Source of the DNA: Bacillota bacterium
Lineage (GTDB): Bacteria; Bacillota; Clostridia; Oscillospirales; Acutalibacteraceae
Direction: 5' to 3'
DNA length: 64,000 nt
NCBI GenBank assembly: GCA_023390175.1
Contig: JAEWDK010000024.1
Coordinates: forward strand, 1-64,000
The position numbers and the translations under genes are program-made. Positions 16,537-24,806 of this stretch are shown here, in pieces. Positions within the stretch are counted from its first letter, which is position 1; every line of letters starts with the position of its first letter. The notes under the pieces were generated by a model. It saw nothing but the letters and a program-made list of their open reading frames with translations. It did no database searches and was not told the origin of the DNA.

Positions 16537-17381
16537 TTTATATCCTCCTTTTGCCCGGAGCCGGCGTAACGGCTTGGGGGTACGCCCATATATTTTTTAA
16601 ATACGCGGGAGAAATACAGCTGGTCGGAAAAACCGGTTGAATAAGCGACTTCCCCCACGGAAAGGCTGTTGCCTTCAAGCAGCTCGGCGCTTTTACTGAT
16701 ACGGTAGCGCATCAGGTACTCGTTAGGCGGCATGGAAATATGCTGCATAAACAGCCTGTATAAATGGCTGCGGCTGATTCCGGCGCTCGCGGCCACATCA
16801 TTGATGTCAATATTGCTGGAGTAGTTATAGTCTATAAATTTAATCGCTTTTTGTACATACTCATATCCGCTGGTATGTTCCGCTGCCGGCACGCCGTAGT
16901 GTTCCATCAGTTCCGCAAGGAAGAGCAGCAGGCCCGACTCCATTTTTGCTTCCGCACTGGGGCCCGAGCCGGAGGCGCCGCAGATGTTCATCAGCAATTC
17001 CTGAAGCCGGCTGTCCTCCCCGTAATGAAAAACAGGGCCAAGGGTCAAAAGCCCGGTCTGACTCATCAGCCGTTTCGCATCGCTTCCGTTAAATCCCACC
17101 CAGCAGTACTCCCACGGGTCATTTTCGTCCGCAATATACGAAACAACGTGCGAGGGAACAACCAAAAAGCCGTCACCCGCCGAAAGCGGATAGTTTTTTC
17201 CTCCGCATGAAAAGACGCCTTGTCCCGACGTAATATAATGAATCAGATAATGGTCACGCACAGCGGGCCCCCAGGAGTGGTGTGCGCCGCAGCGCTGTAC
17301 CCCGCAACTGTAAACCGCCAGACCAAGGCTGTTGTGAACCGAAACTTTAAAAGAATGCCGGAATTCGTCATTCGTCATCAT
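16533..17381 (-). CDS. AraC family transcriptional regulator
   Basis: An N-terminal cupin-like sensing domain (residues 20-150, with HHSWGPAVRDHYLIHYI and the SAGDGFLVVPSHVV strand) is followed by a C-terminal two-helix-turn-helix AraC DNA-binding domain (about 185-280, with DVAASAGISRSHLYRLF and VAYSTGFSDQLYFSRVFKK). Such regulators usually respond to a sugar or glycoside and activate transport or hydrolase genes; none lies nearby, so the target is unknown. 282 residues is typical. Two adjacent ATGs at 17381 and 17378 are possible starts. It leads the DUF1836 gene. Confidence 0.92.
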   Translation of the reverse strand: MMTNDEFRHSFKVSVHNSLGLAVYSCGVQRCGAHHSWGPAVRDHYLIHYITSGQGVFSCGGKNYPLSAGDGFLVVPSHVVSYIADENDPWEYCWVGFNGSDAKRLMSQTGLLTLGPVFHYGEDSRLQELLMNICGASGSGPSAEAKMESGLLLFLAELMEHYGVPAAEHTSGYEYVQKAIKFIDYNYSSNIDINDVAASAGISRSHLYRLFMQHISMPPNEYLMRYRISKSAELLEGNSLSVGEVAYSTGFSDQLYFSRVFKKYMGVPPSRYAGSGQKEDIK

Positions 17382-17416
17382 AAGAGGCTGCCCCCCGTCC
17401 GGCAGGATTTTCTTCT

Positions 17417-17445
17417 ATTATAATTTAAAGTAGTAAGATATTCAA
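17417..17445 (-). promoter_or_regulatory. Promoter of the AraC-DUF1836 operon
   Basis: On the minus strand TTGAAT (17440-17445) and TATAAT (17417-17422) with a 17-bp spacer. Confidence 0.7.
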
Positions 17446-17472
17446 TAAAAAACAAAAATGTATAGAAATAAA

Positions 17473-17501
17473 TTGAATTTAATGACTGTATCGGTTATAA
17501 T
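17473..17501 (+). promoter_or_regulatory. Promoter of the OadG-like gene
   Basis: TTGAAT (17473-17478) and TATAAT (17496-17501) with a 17-bp spacer, divergent from the AraC promoter 28 bp away. The leader to the start codon is about 108 nt. Confidence 0.65.
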
Positions 17502-17616
17502 AAATACAATATTAATATTTCATAATGTTGTAAAAGAATATCCGAGGGGATGTGCGGAACACAGCCGCTGCCCGCGTGGACAGATAAAATTGCAAAAGGG
17601 AATGGGGAAATACAGA

Positions 17617-17970
17617 ATGAGTTTTGACCAGAAAGTACAGCTTTCTTTAACCGTACTGTTAATCGGGTTGGTAATTGTTTTTGTAATGCTGATTTTCGTA
17701 ATGAATCGTATTAAGAGTTTTGGCGCGGCAAAAGATACCCCAAAATCAGCTTCTGCGGAGCCTGTGCTTGCTGCCGGCAATGGTCAGCATAAAGCTGCTC
17801 CCATAGCCGAAGCCGGAATTCCGGAAGAAGTCATTGCTGCTATTTCCGCTGCCGTTTACATGATGTACGGGACTTCCGGTGCCGCGGTAACCAGCATCCG
17901 CCGTTCGGCGCAGCCGGCGCGCTCCGCGTGGGCCATGGCCGGTTTACTGGAAAACACACGGCCGTTCTGA
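17617..17970 (+). CDS. OadG family sodium-pump decarboxylase gamma subunit
   Basis: OadG is the small membrane subunit that holds together oxaloacetate or methylmalonyl-CoA decarboxylase sodium pumps. An N-terminal membrane helix (VQLSLTVLLIGLVIVFVMLI) is followed by an Ala-rich linker. The C-terminal part carries PEEVIAAISAAVYMMYG, TSIRRS and the terminal LLENTRPF, diagnostic of the family. The ATG at 17617 follows GGGGAAA at proper spacing. The partner alpha and beta subunits are not in the window and the gene has its own promoter and terminator, so it is an orphan here. Confidence 0.85.
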   Translation: MSFDQKVQLSLTVLLIGLVIVFVMLIFVMNRIKSFGAAKDTPKSASAEPVLAAGNGQHKAAPIAEAGIPEEVIAAISAAVYMMYGTSGAAVTSIRRSAQPARSAWAMAGLLENTRPF

Positions 17971-18023
17971 GTACTCCCGGCTTAATCGTTTTCCCGGCTG
18001 ATATCAGTTGAATGATTGAGTGA

Positions 18024-18054
18024 TACCCGCACACGAACAGTGTGCGGGTATTTT
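18024..18054 (+). terminator. Terminator of the OadG-like gene
   Basis: ATACCCGCACAC pairs with GTGTGCGGGTAT across a 5-base loop, followed by TTTT. Confidence 0.85.
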
Positions 18055-18129
18055 GCGGGAATTTTCTGTTTACGGAATGATTCCGAAAAGACGGATCTGC
18101 GCCGATTCAACATAGATACTCGAAATGAT

Positions 18130-18158
18130 TTGCTATTGTCTACAAAATATTGTACAAT
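18130..18158 (+). promoter_or_regulatory. pcrA promoter
   Basis: TTGCTA and TACAAT with a 17-bp spacer, 67 bp before the start codon. Confidence 0.55.
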
Positions 18159-18225
18159 AAAGATTATGCAGTTAAATCTAAATGGGCGGTCATACGCCTA
18201 AATTATAAGTTCTGGCGGTGGATTC

Positions 18226-20619
18226 ATGTTTGAAATAACAAGCGAAAAATTATTGGAACTCAGAAAGAATGTTCTGGAGAAAGAATTTTCCAGAATGAAC
18301 AATATGCAGCGGCAGGCTGTGTTCTGTGTGGACGGCCCCTTGCTGATTCTGGCCGGTGCAGGCAGCGGAAAAACCACGGTGCTGGTAAACCGTATTGCAA
18401 ACCTGATTCGCTATGGCAGCGCCTACACAAGCAAATTTATTCCGCAAAATTTCAGCAGCGATGAAATTGACGCGGTCAACAATTATCTGAATAATAACGA
18501 ACCCCTGTCGTTACAGGTAAAGGAGCGCCTTGCGGTCAGCCCGTGCCGCCCGTGGCAGATTCTTGCCATTACATTTACCAACAAAGCTGCCGGTGAACTG
18601 AAAAACCGCTTGGTTGCCATGCTGGGGGAACCGGGCAATGAAATCTGGGCCTCTACTTTTCACTCAACCTGTGCACGTATGCTACGTCACGACGGTGACA
18701 AGCTGGGGTACACCAATCATTTTACGATTTACGACACCGACGATTCCCGCCGCTTGATGAAGGAATGCCAGAAGATGCTGGGAATTGAAGACAAGGTGCT
18801 TTCCTACAAGTCGATTTTATCCGAAATCTCCCGTGCAAAGGACAGCATGGTTGCGCCGGATGAATTTGCGCGTCAGGCCGGAACGGACAACCGCCTTGAC
18901 CTGATTGCCAAAGCGTACAAGCTTTATCAGGCAAGACTGAAGGAAGCCGACGCGATGGATTTTGACGATTTGATTTGTAATTGTGTATTCCTACTGCAAA
19001 ACCATGCGGATGTGCTCGAATATTATCAGAATAAATTCAAGTATGTGATGGTGGACGAATATCAGGATACCAACCATGCGCAGTACCTGCTTGTGAAGCT
19101 GCTCGCGCAAAAGAGCACCAACCTTTGCGTTGTCGGCGATGACGACCAGAGTATTTATAAATTCCGCGGCGCCACAATTGAAAACATCATGAGCTTTGAA
19201 AAGACCTATCCAAACGCCAGGGTAATCCGCTTGGAGCAAAACTACCGTTCAACGCAAAATATCCTGAATGCCGCGAATGCGGTGATTGAAAACAACACTG
19301 CCCGCAAAGGCAAAACCCTTTGGACGGACAATAAAGTCGGCGAAAAGCTCGGCGTACATACGGCCTACAGTGAACAGGACGAGGCCGAGTATATTTCTAA
19401 AAAAATTCTGGAAGGTGTTGCGGCGAACCGTAAATTTTCGGATTACGCAATTCTGTACCGAATGAACACCCAATCCAATATTCTTGAAAAAATATTTGTG
19501 AAATCCGGTATTCCGTACCGCATTATCGGCGGCTTGCGCTTCTATGAGCGCAAAGAAATCAAGGATATGATCGCGTATTTAAGTGTGATCAACAATCCGT
19601 ATGACGAAATCCGGCTGCGCCGCATCATCAATCAGCCAAAGCGCTCCATCGGCGACAAGACCATTGCGCAGGCTTCCGAAATTGCCACACAGCTGGGGGA
19701 AAGCGTGTTTGATGTCATTAAACACGCCGACGAATACGAGCCGTTAAAGCGCACTTCGCCAAAGCTTTTGCAGTTTGCCGCAACGTTACAGGAACTGATT
19801 GACGCCGCGAACAGCGAGTCCACCAGCCTGAATGAGCTTTATCATTTGATTCTGGACAAGACAAATTATATTGAAGCGCTGCAGGCCGCTGAAAATGACG
19901 ATGCGCAGGACCGCATTGACAACATCAACGAACTTGCTTCCAACCTGATTAAATATGAAGAGGACAACGGCGAGGAGGCAAGCCTTTCCGGCTTCCTCGA
20001 AGAAGTTTCCCTTATGACGGACATCGATAACTTCGACGAGCATTCGGACAGTGTGGTTATGATGACCATGCACTCCGCGAAGGGACTCGAATTCCCGGTG
20101 GTGTTCCTGCCGGGCTTTGAGGAAGGTATTTTCCCGGGAATCCAGGCAATTTACAACCCGGTTGAAATCGAAGAGGAACGCCGCCTTGCCTATGTCGGAA
20201 TTACAAGAGCAAAAGAGGAGCTGTATGTTTTAAATGCGGAAAGCCGCATGATTTTCGGAAGTACCTCGCGCAACAAACCGTCCCGTTTTATTCAGGAAAT
20301 TCCGGAGGATCTGATTGTGCGCAGCCGTTCCCGCTCGTGGAAAAAGCCGCAGCCGGGCACCAGCCTGCCCACCTCCGCGTTTGAGGCAAGAGTCGCCACC
20401 ACCGAGTCGGCGCGTATTTTTGGGCCCGCGGGCGTTACGCACGGGGAACCGCCGGTTGCCCATTTCCAAACGGGAGACAGCGTGGTTCATAAAACCTTTG
20501 GAACCGGAATGATTGTTTCAACTTCCCCCATGGGCAACGACACCCTTTTGGAAATTGCCTTTGACACAGTCGGCACCAAAAAACTGATGGCTAATTTTGC
20601 ACGGCTGCAAAAAGCCTGA
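18226..20619 (+). CDS. pcrA: UvrD/PcrA superfamily 1 DNA helicase
   Basis: An ATP-driven 3'-5' helicase for repair, replication restart and plasmid replication. All motifs are present: Walker A AGAGSGKT near residue 43, Ia ITFTNKAAGEL, II VMVDEYQDT near residue 270, III DDDQSIYKFRGA, VI VGITRAKEELY near residue 650. The C-terminus (FQTGDSVVHKTFGTG to the end) is the Tudor-like RNA polymerase/DNA contact domain of PcrA. About 40 extra residues lie between motifs I and Ia (roughly residues 65-105), unlike canonical PcrA. A 797-residue length fits once that insert is counted. Own promoter and terminator. Confidence 0.93.
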   Translation: MFEITSEKLLELRKNVLEKEFSRMNNMQRQAVFCVDGPLLILAGAGSGKTTVLVNRIANLIRYGSAYTSKFIPQNFSSDEIDAVNNYLNNNEPLSLQVKERLAVSPCRPWQILAITFTNKAAGELKNRLVAMLGEPGNEIWASTFHSTCARMLRHDGDKLGYTNHFTIYDTDDSRRLMKECQKMLGIEDKVLSYKSILSEISRAKDSMVAPDEFARQAGTDNRLDLIAKAYKLYQARLKEADAMDFDDLICNCVFLLQNHADVLEYYQNKFKYVMVDEYQDTNHAQYLLVKLLAQKSTNLCVVGDDDQSIYKFRGATIENIMSFEKTYPNARVIRLEQNYRSTQNILNAANAVIENNTARKGKTLWTDNKVGEKLGVHTAYSEQDEAEYISKKILEGVAANRKFSDYAILYRMNTQSNILEKIFVKSGIPYRIIGGLRFYERKEIKDMIAYLSVINNPYDEIRLRRIINQPKRSIGDKTIAQASEIATQLGESVFDVIKHADEYEPLKRTSPKLLQFAATLQELIDAANSESTSLNELYHLILDKTNYIEALQAAENDDAQDRIDNINELASNLIKYEEDNGEEASLSGFLEEVSLMTDIDNFDEHSDSVVMMTMHSAKGLEFPVVFLPGFEEGIFPGIQAIYNPVEIEEERRLAYVGITRAKEELYVLNAESRMIFGSTSRNKPSRFIQEIPEDLIVRSRSRSWKKPQPGTSLPTSAFEARVATTESARIFGPAGVTHGEPPVAHFQTGDSVVHKTFGTGMIVSTSPMGNDTLLEIAFDTVGTKKLMANFARLQKA

Positions 20620-20630
20620 ACAGTATTATA

Positions 20631-20663
20631 AAGCCCGGCAGCAATTTTGCTGCCGGGCTTTTT
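20631..20663. terminator. Terminator between pcrA and the split gene
   Basis: A perfect 12-bp stem (AAGCCCGGCAGC with its complement) followed by TTTTT. Confidence 0.88.
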
Positions 20664-20686
20664 CCGTATTGTCCGGCTGATTCCGC

Positions 20687-21403
20687 TTATCTTGGCCTGT
20701 GGCCATGATCGTTGCAGCCGCAGTCGCTGACTTTCGGCGGGAAGAATTCGTCGGTCGGGAAGTCGATGCGCTGGAACATTGTGCACGGATCGTCTGATGC
20801 GGTGACGCATTCTTTTTCCGGAATGCAAAAATCGTATGCCGGAATCAGGATTTGTACATTTCTGACAATCTGAACAATCGTAAAAATTCCGAGTGTGACA
20901 TAGACGGCACGGTTTGAACCGAAGTCCAACTCACCGCCGAAGCGCCTGCTGATGCAGTCGGGAATCCGGCAGCAAGTATCGCAGCTATGGGGCGGGCAGT
21001 CACAAATTCTGGCAGAGAGTCCGATTGGCTCCGCAACCTGGCAGGTCGCTTTCGGCAGTACGTCTCCTCCAGCATTTTGAATATTGGTATCGTCCGGCGC
21101 GGAGTCGGAAGTAAACATTTTTACATTGCCTTCGCTGCCGTACAAAATCACCCGTTTGCTGAATATGGATACGCCGCTTACAACTGTGGGGTTCGTCGCC
21201 GCTGAACAGAAAACGTCCAGGTATACGTTGAAGAAGAAAGTCAGATCAACCGAGTAAAAGCCCTTATTAAACGGCACCGGCTCCAAGTCAAGAAAAACTG
21301 TAATCACTTCAGCCCCTCTTAGCCTGACGTTGGTTGCGTGTTCAATCACTTCGCGTTTATCCGGCGGGAAATAGACCCTCAAATCCTCAAGGCAATCTTT
21401 ATC
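20687..21403 (-). pseudogene. 3' part of a gene interrupted by a recombinase element
   Basis: This frame encodes about 238 residues: DKDCLEDLRVYFPPDKREV, then hydrophobic beta-rich segments (GFYSVDLTFFFNVYLDVF, SKRVILYGSEGNVKMF) and Cys-rich stretches (CDCPPHSCDTCC) and an acidic/Cys tail. I recall a conserved clostridial family of this appearance but no assigned function; a spore-associated role is only a guess. It has no usable start: the first TTG (21382) lacks a ribosome site, and the frame stays open with family-like residues up to 21403 and beyond, straight into the element end, closing at a TGA at 21434-21436. The missing N-terminus is encoded at 24790-24891; splicing the DNA at the GA dinucleotide gives a 272-codon ORF. 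As it stands it is not expressed as a complete protein. Confidence 0.75.
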
Positions 21404-21420
21404 ACAACAGTGGTCATCAT
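21386..21420 (-). other. Predicted recombination site, left end of the element
   Basis: On the minus strand the element arm ATGATGACCACTG (21420-21408), then TTGT, then the proposed crossover dinucleotide GA (21403-21402), then host coding sequence for KDCLED. The recombinase gene's last codons lie in the element arm. Confidence 0.65.
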
Positions 21421-22901
21421 CAATACAGCGGATTCATGTATAGTTCGAGTGAAAACTCCGCGGGCCTTGCTCTTTTTTGCTTTTGATATACGATTTTATG
21501 TATCATCGCTTTTAATAGCATGTTTTTTTGCTGGCAGGAAGCTGCCTGGTAGGCGGTAAAGATATTTGTAATTGATTTCCGAATCATACCGGAGTTATTG
21601 AGGTTGTTGTATCTGTCCGGGTTTATGCTTTCCAGTCCCGCCAATTTTTCATTCAAAGCACACCGCCGCATGTCAAATGTCTGTGTATCGTAAACGCCCT
21701 GTTCCAGAAGATCGTACAGCCTTTCTATTTGATGTGCAATGGTATGGCGCTGTGCTTCAACGGCGATTGCAATTTCTCTGCTTTTATCCCCGGGGGAAAA
21801 AGGGACGGCCTCCTGATTTATGATGAACTGCTCCATTTGACCGCGCAGTTCATTCAGCACCGCCTGTTCCACGAGCGGAAGGGAAGAGGATACGATACAT
21901 CCCGGATTGGGGCAGAGCAGGTAGGCACAGCCGGGCCGAAGCACCTGCCGTTGCATCAGCTGCCCGCATCGGGAACAGTAAACAAGCCCGGCCAGGGGGT
22001 TTTCTAAAATGCCTTTTTTGGCTGGCGGATGGCGGCGCCCCGCCGCTATTTTCTGAGCCTGCTCAAACAAGCTCTGCTCAATGATCGGCGGGTGCATTCC
22101 GTCGGCAAAAATCCATCTTTCCTTCGGGTTATGTATGGTGACATGTTTTTGGTTGCCTTTTGAACCCTTTCGAAACTGCGACGTTCGGTTCCACACAATT
22201 TTTCCGGTATAAACCGGGTTTCGAAGAATCTTCATCACAGAGGTACGGCCGAACCGATCTGACCGGTGCGGTTTTGCATTCAATACGTTGACCGCGTCCG
22301 CAATCTGCTGGCAGCCCATGCCTTTGTTGACGTACAGGTCATATATCATCCGAACAAAACGGGCTTCTTCCTCAATCACGGAAAGGGTGGGGCGTTTGTT
22401 CCTCGTTGCTTTTTGGTATCCGTACGGAGCATTGGCAACGTATCCGCCCTCTTCCACGGTTTTTCTGACACCCCGCTGCATACGCCGCTTGATTGATTTC
22501 AGCTCCTGCCGTGCCATGAACGTTTCAAACTCTGAATACGTTTCATCCATTTCATTATTTAAATCATATATTTTCCGGGGTGTAATGATTTTTGTATCGG
22601 AATTTTTCAGCGTCTCCAGAATGATTCCCTGATCGCTCATTGCACCGCGCCCAAGGCGGTCAATATCCATGCAGAGCACAGCGTCATAGGTGCCCTGCTC
22701 CACGTCGGCCAGCAGCTCCAGCATGTGCGGCCTTGCGTAAAGCGATTCGCCGGATACCACCTCCTCATATATCCTCGTAATGGTCAATCCGTTATTTTGC
22801 GCATAATCCAGAAGAATTTCTTTGTGCCGCTTCAGCGTTTCATCCACGCTGTCGCTGAGTTCTTCCGCGCGGCTTTTGCGAAGGTACATAGCCGTATTCA
22901 C
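21420..22901 (-). CDS. Large serine recombinase (SpoIVCA/integrase type)
   Basis: Site-specific recombinase acting by serine-DNA linkage and a 2-bp staggered exchange. The N-terminal catalytic domain has YLRKSR with the nucleophilic serine, VVSGES, and IDRLGRG with catalytic arginines. Then comes the recombinase domain (ANAPYGYQKA to VYTGKIVWN), a zinc ribbon (YCSRCG and CPNPGC) and a coiled-coil region. About 494 residues matches SpoIVCA and phage integrases. The probable start is GTG at 22901 behind AAGGCAGGGCG; TTG at 22922 and ATG at 22889 are alternatives. Its stop codon lies 17 bp inside the element's left end, so it is predicted to excise this element. No recombination directionality factor is recognised. 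Confidence 0.9.
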   Translation of the reverse strand: MNTAMYLRKSRAEELSDSVDETLKRHKEILLDYAQNNGLTITRIYEEVVSGESLYARPHMLELLADVEQGTYDAVLCMDIDRLGRGAMSDQGIILETLKNSDTKIITPRKIYDLNNEMDETYSEFETFMARQELKSIKRRMQRGVRKTVEEGGYVANAPYGYQKATRNKRPTLSVIEEEARFVRMIYDLYVNKGMGCQQIADAVNVLNAKPHRSDRFGRTSVMKILRNPVYTGKIVWNRTSQFRKGSKGNQKHVTIHNPKERWIFADGMHPPIIEQSLFEQAQKIAAGRRHPPAKKGILENPLAGLVYCSRCGQLMQRQVLRPGCAYLLCPNPGCIVSSSLPLVEQAVLNELRGQMEQFIINQEAVPFSPGDKSREIAIAVEAQRHTIAHQIERLYDLLEQGVYDTQTFDMRRCALNEKLAGLESINPDRYNNLNNSGMIRKSITNIFTAYQAASCQQKNMLLKAMIHKIVYQKQKRARPAEFSLELYMNPLY

Positions 22902-22930
22902 TTCATCGCCCTGCCTTTCCAAAAGAATGA

Positions 22931-22972
22931 TTCACTAAATTCTACTTTTGGAAATCAGCGTTTAGAAGTGAA
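22931..22972. repeat. Inverted repeat upstream of the recombinase gene
   Basis: TTCACT and AGTGAA mark the ends of a 42-bp segment in the recombinase 5' region. It could be a regulator or recombinase binding site; the symmetry is short. Confidence 0.35.
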
Positions 22973-23029
22973 TCGATTACAAACGCATAGGACAAACCGG
23001 CAGCTGCATATTTTTACAGGGGTGATAAA

Positions 23030-23212
23030 ATGCATGACATCGGGATACCGGTTGTAACCGTACATGTTTTACCCGGAACACCGGAGGAAGCTTCCAACAG
23101 CAGGGAGAATCTGCGCACTGTCTGCGAACAGATTTGCTGTGAAGCGAACGGCCATCCGGTCAAAGTTACAATACAATCAGCAAAATGGCCTCCCGTCCGC
23201 AACAGCGGATAG
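23030..23212 (+). CDS. 60-residue ORF inside the element, function unknown
   Basis: The ATG has a GGGGTGAT ribosome site four bases upstream, and the frame runs to a stop inside the following hairpin. The product is soluble, with three cysteines (TVCEQICCEANG) and no domain that I recognise. It diverges from the recombinase gene. Its position suggests an element-specific accessory, possibly an excision factor, but that is speculation. Because the last ten codons lie in the terminator stem, chance ORF status is possible. Confidence 0.45.
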   Translation: MHDIGIPVVTVHVLPGTPEEASNSRENLRTVCEQICCEANGHPVKVTIQSAKWPPVRNSG

Positions 23213-23220
23213 GAGGCCAT
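23185..23220. terminator. Bidirectional terminator in the element
   Basis: A 16-base arm (ATGGCCTCCCGTCCGC) pairs with its near-complement across AACA, between the 60-codon ORF and uraA, with AT-rich flanks on both sides. Confidence 0.75.
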
Positions 23221-23246
23221 AAAATATTTTAACAGGTTTTAGAAAA

Positions 23247-24524
23247 TCATGCTTCCTGCTCATCATTGGCAAGATGAAGACGGTCAATTACATAGAAGAG
23301 CAGGCTCAGTACCATGCCTACAATGGTTGCAAGGGCCATGCCTTTCAGTTCGACCGCGCCGATCGGAATGGACGCGCCGCTCAGTCCGGTAATAAACACA
23401 ATGGATGTCAGGGCCAGATTCCGTGAACGGCTGTAATCAACCTTCGCCTCAACAAGGAGGCGGATGCCGGATGCCGCGATCATGCCGTAAAGAAGGAAGC
23501 TTACGCCGCCGATGACGGGGCCGGGAATCGACTGAATGAATGCGGAAACTTTACCGATAAAGGCAACAATAATTGAAATCACGGCTGCTCCGCCAATAAC
23601 CTGTACGCTGTAAACCTTGGTAATTGCCATAACGCCGATGTTTTCGCCGTAAGTAGTGGTCGGGACGGCGCCGCAAAAGCCGGAAAGCATAGTTGAAATA
23701 CCATCTGCAAGCAGGGTCCGGTGCAGCCCCGGTTCTTTAATTAAGTCACGGCCGACAATTTTGCTGGTAACCAGCTGGTGACCGATGTGTTCGGAAATGA
23801 CAACGAGGGAAGCGGGGATAATGATGCTGATCGCGTTAATATCGAAAATCGGGGTTTGAAAGTTCGGAAGAGCAAACCAGCCGGCTTGCTGCACAGCTTC
23901 AAATTTAACAAGTCCAAGAGCGCAGGCAAGTGCGTAGCCGACTACAATGGCAACCAGAATCGGAATGACGGACAGAAATTTACGGAAAAGTACGGAACCG
24001 AAAACGGCAATCAGCAGGGTAACAAGGAAGACTGCCACGGATTTTGGGTCAATGCCCTTTGCGGCGCCTGCTGCTACGATGCCGCCTGTCTGGGCGGCGG
24101 TACCTGCAAGTTCCAGTCCAATCAACGCAACAACGGCGCCCATGGCTGCGGGGGGAAGCAGAATATCAATCCAGTTCGTACCGAAAAAGCGAATCAAAAT
24201 AGCGACAATACAAAAAATAGCTCCGGCTACGATAAAACCGCCAAGTGCAAATCGATAATTCATGGATTGCTTACCGATAATCAGGAGAACAGGCGATATA
24301 AATGCGAAGCTGGAGCCTAAATATGCAGGTGCTTTGCCTTTTGTTATCAGGATAAAAATCAATGTGCCGATACCGTTCATTAATAATACAATAGCCGGAT
24401 TAATTCCAAACGTCAGCGGAACAACCACGGAAGCGCCAAACATGGCGAACATATGCTGGAGACTGAGCGGAACTGCCTTTGGCAGTGGTACTTTTTCTTC
24501 GACCTGAATAATTTCTCTCTGCAT
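23247..24524 (-). CDS. uraA: Uracil permease (NCS2 nucleobase:cation symporter)
   Basis: Proton-linked uracil importer of the UraA/PyrP branch of NCS2. About 12-14 hydrophobic segments are visible in 425 residues. Family-typical parts are QHMFAMFGASVVVPLTFGIN near the start, a central VVISEHIGHQ segment and PGPVIGGVSFLLYG. The ATG at 24524 has GAGGTG upstream; a GTG nine bases earlier overlaps that site. No PyrR or purine riboswitch is seen in the short leader. It lies inside the predicted intervening element, not in a pyr operon, which makes it cargo; excision would remove it from the chromosome. Confidence 0.93.
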   Translation of the reverse strand: MQREIIQVEEKVPLPKAVPLSLQHMFAMFGASVVVPLTFGINPAIVLLMNGIGTLIFILITKGKAPAYLGSSFAFISPVLLIIGKQSMNYRFALGGFIVAGAIFCIVAILIRFFGTNWIDILLPPAAMGAVVALIGLELAGTAAQTGGIVAAGAAKGIDPKSVAVFLVTLLIAVFGSVLFRKFLSVIPILVAIVVGYALACALGLVKFEAVQQAGWFALPNFQTPIFDINAISIIIPASLVVISEHIGHQLVTSKIVGRDLIKEPGLHRTLLADGISTMLSGFCGAVPTTTYGENIGVMAITKVYSVQVIGGAAVISIIVAFIGKVSAFIQSIPGPVIGGVSFLLYGMIAASGIRLLVEAKVDYSRSRNLALTSIVFITGLSGASIPIGAVELKGMALATIVGMVLSLLFYVIDRLHLANDEQEA

Positions 24525-24604
24525 AGCTGACACCTCATTCTTTCATTTTCATAACTCTTCGCGAAGCTTCATTCTGTTTTACCGCGTCCGGCCTAAACGA
24601 TCTA

Positions 24605-24633
24605 ATGTTACTCGTTTTTCGACAAAATGTCAA
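24605..24633 (-). promoter_or_regulatory. uraA promoter
   Basis: On the minus strand TTGACA (24628-24633) and TAACAT (24605-24610) with a 17-bp spacer. It lies within the element, so uraA does not depend on host promoters. The remaining element DNA 24634-24777 shows no gene. Confidence 0.7.
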
Positions 24634-24770
24634 TTCATTTATCCGAAAAAAATTGAAAAAATGAGAATAATCTTTTATTTAACGGTATGAAAGGGCAGAA
24701 TAGCACCTTTTTTTGCGCTCCCAGTGAAAATCAGGCAGTAAAGGGGGATCGTTTTTCATCTGATGCTTAT

Positions 24771-24806
24771 ATCATGATCACTGCAGTTCGCTGCATGAAT
24801 CATATA
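24771..24806 (-). other. Predicted recombination site, right end of the element
   Basis: On the minus strand host coding sequence (codons for VYDSCS) runs into GA (24789-24788), then ACTG and the arm CAGTGATCATGAT (24783-24771), the inverted partner of the arm at 21408-21420. Confidence 0.65.

Larger units (their letters stand above)
21404..24789. mobile_element. 3.39-kb skin-like intervening element carrying a serine recombinase
   Basis: The bounds are deduced from three things. The same protein-coding frame continues on both sides when joined. Both ends carry the aligned motif TG(C/T)(A/T)G(C/T)GA in the same codon phase. The joined ends of the excised circle form an inverted repeat centred on GA (13 of 17 positions symmetric). 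Cargo is a large serine recombinase ending 17 bp from the left boundary, a 60-codon ORF, and a uracil permease gene with its own promoter. This matches the organisation of sporulation intervening elements such as skin, though far smaller. Excision has not been shown; it could be an inactive relic. Confidence 0.7.

Noticed and set aside
21401..24783. Alternative crossover at CTG..GTGAT, which is also shared by both element ends
   Set aside because: It aligns 12 of 16 bases but puts the 5' frame out of phase with the 3' frame and leaves a stop codon, unlike the GA crossover.
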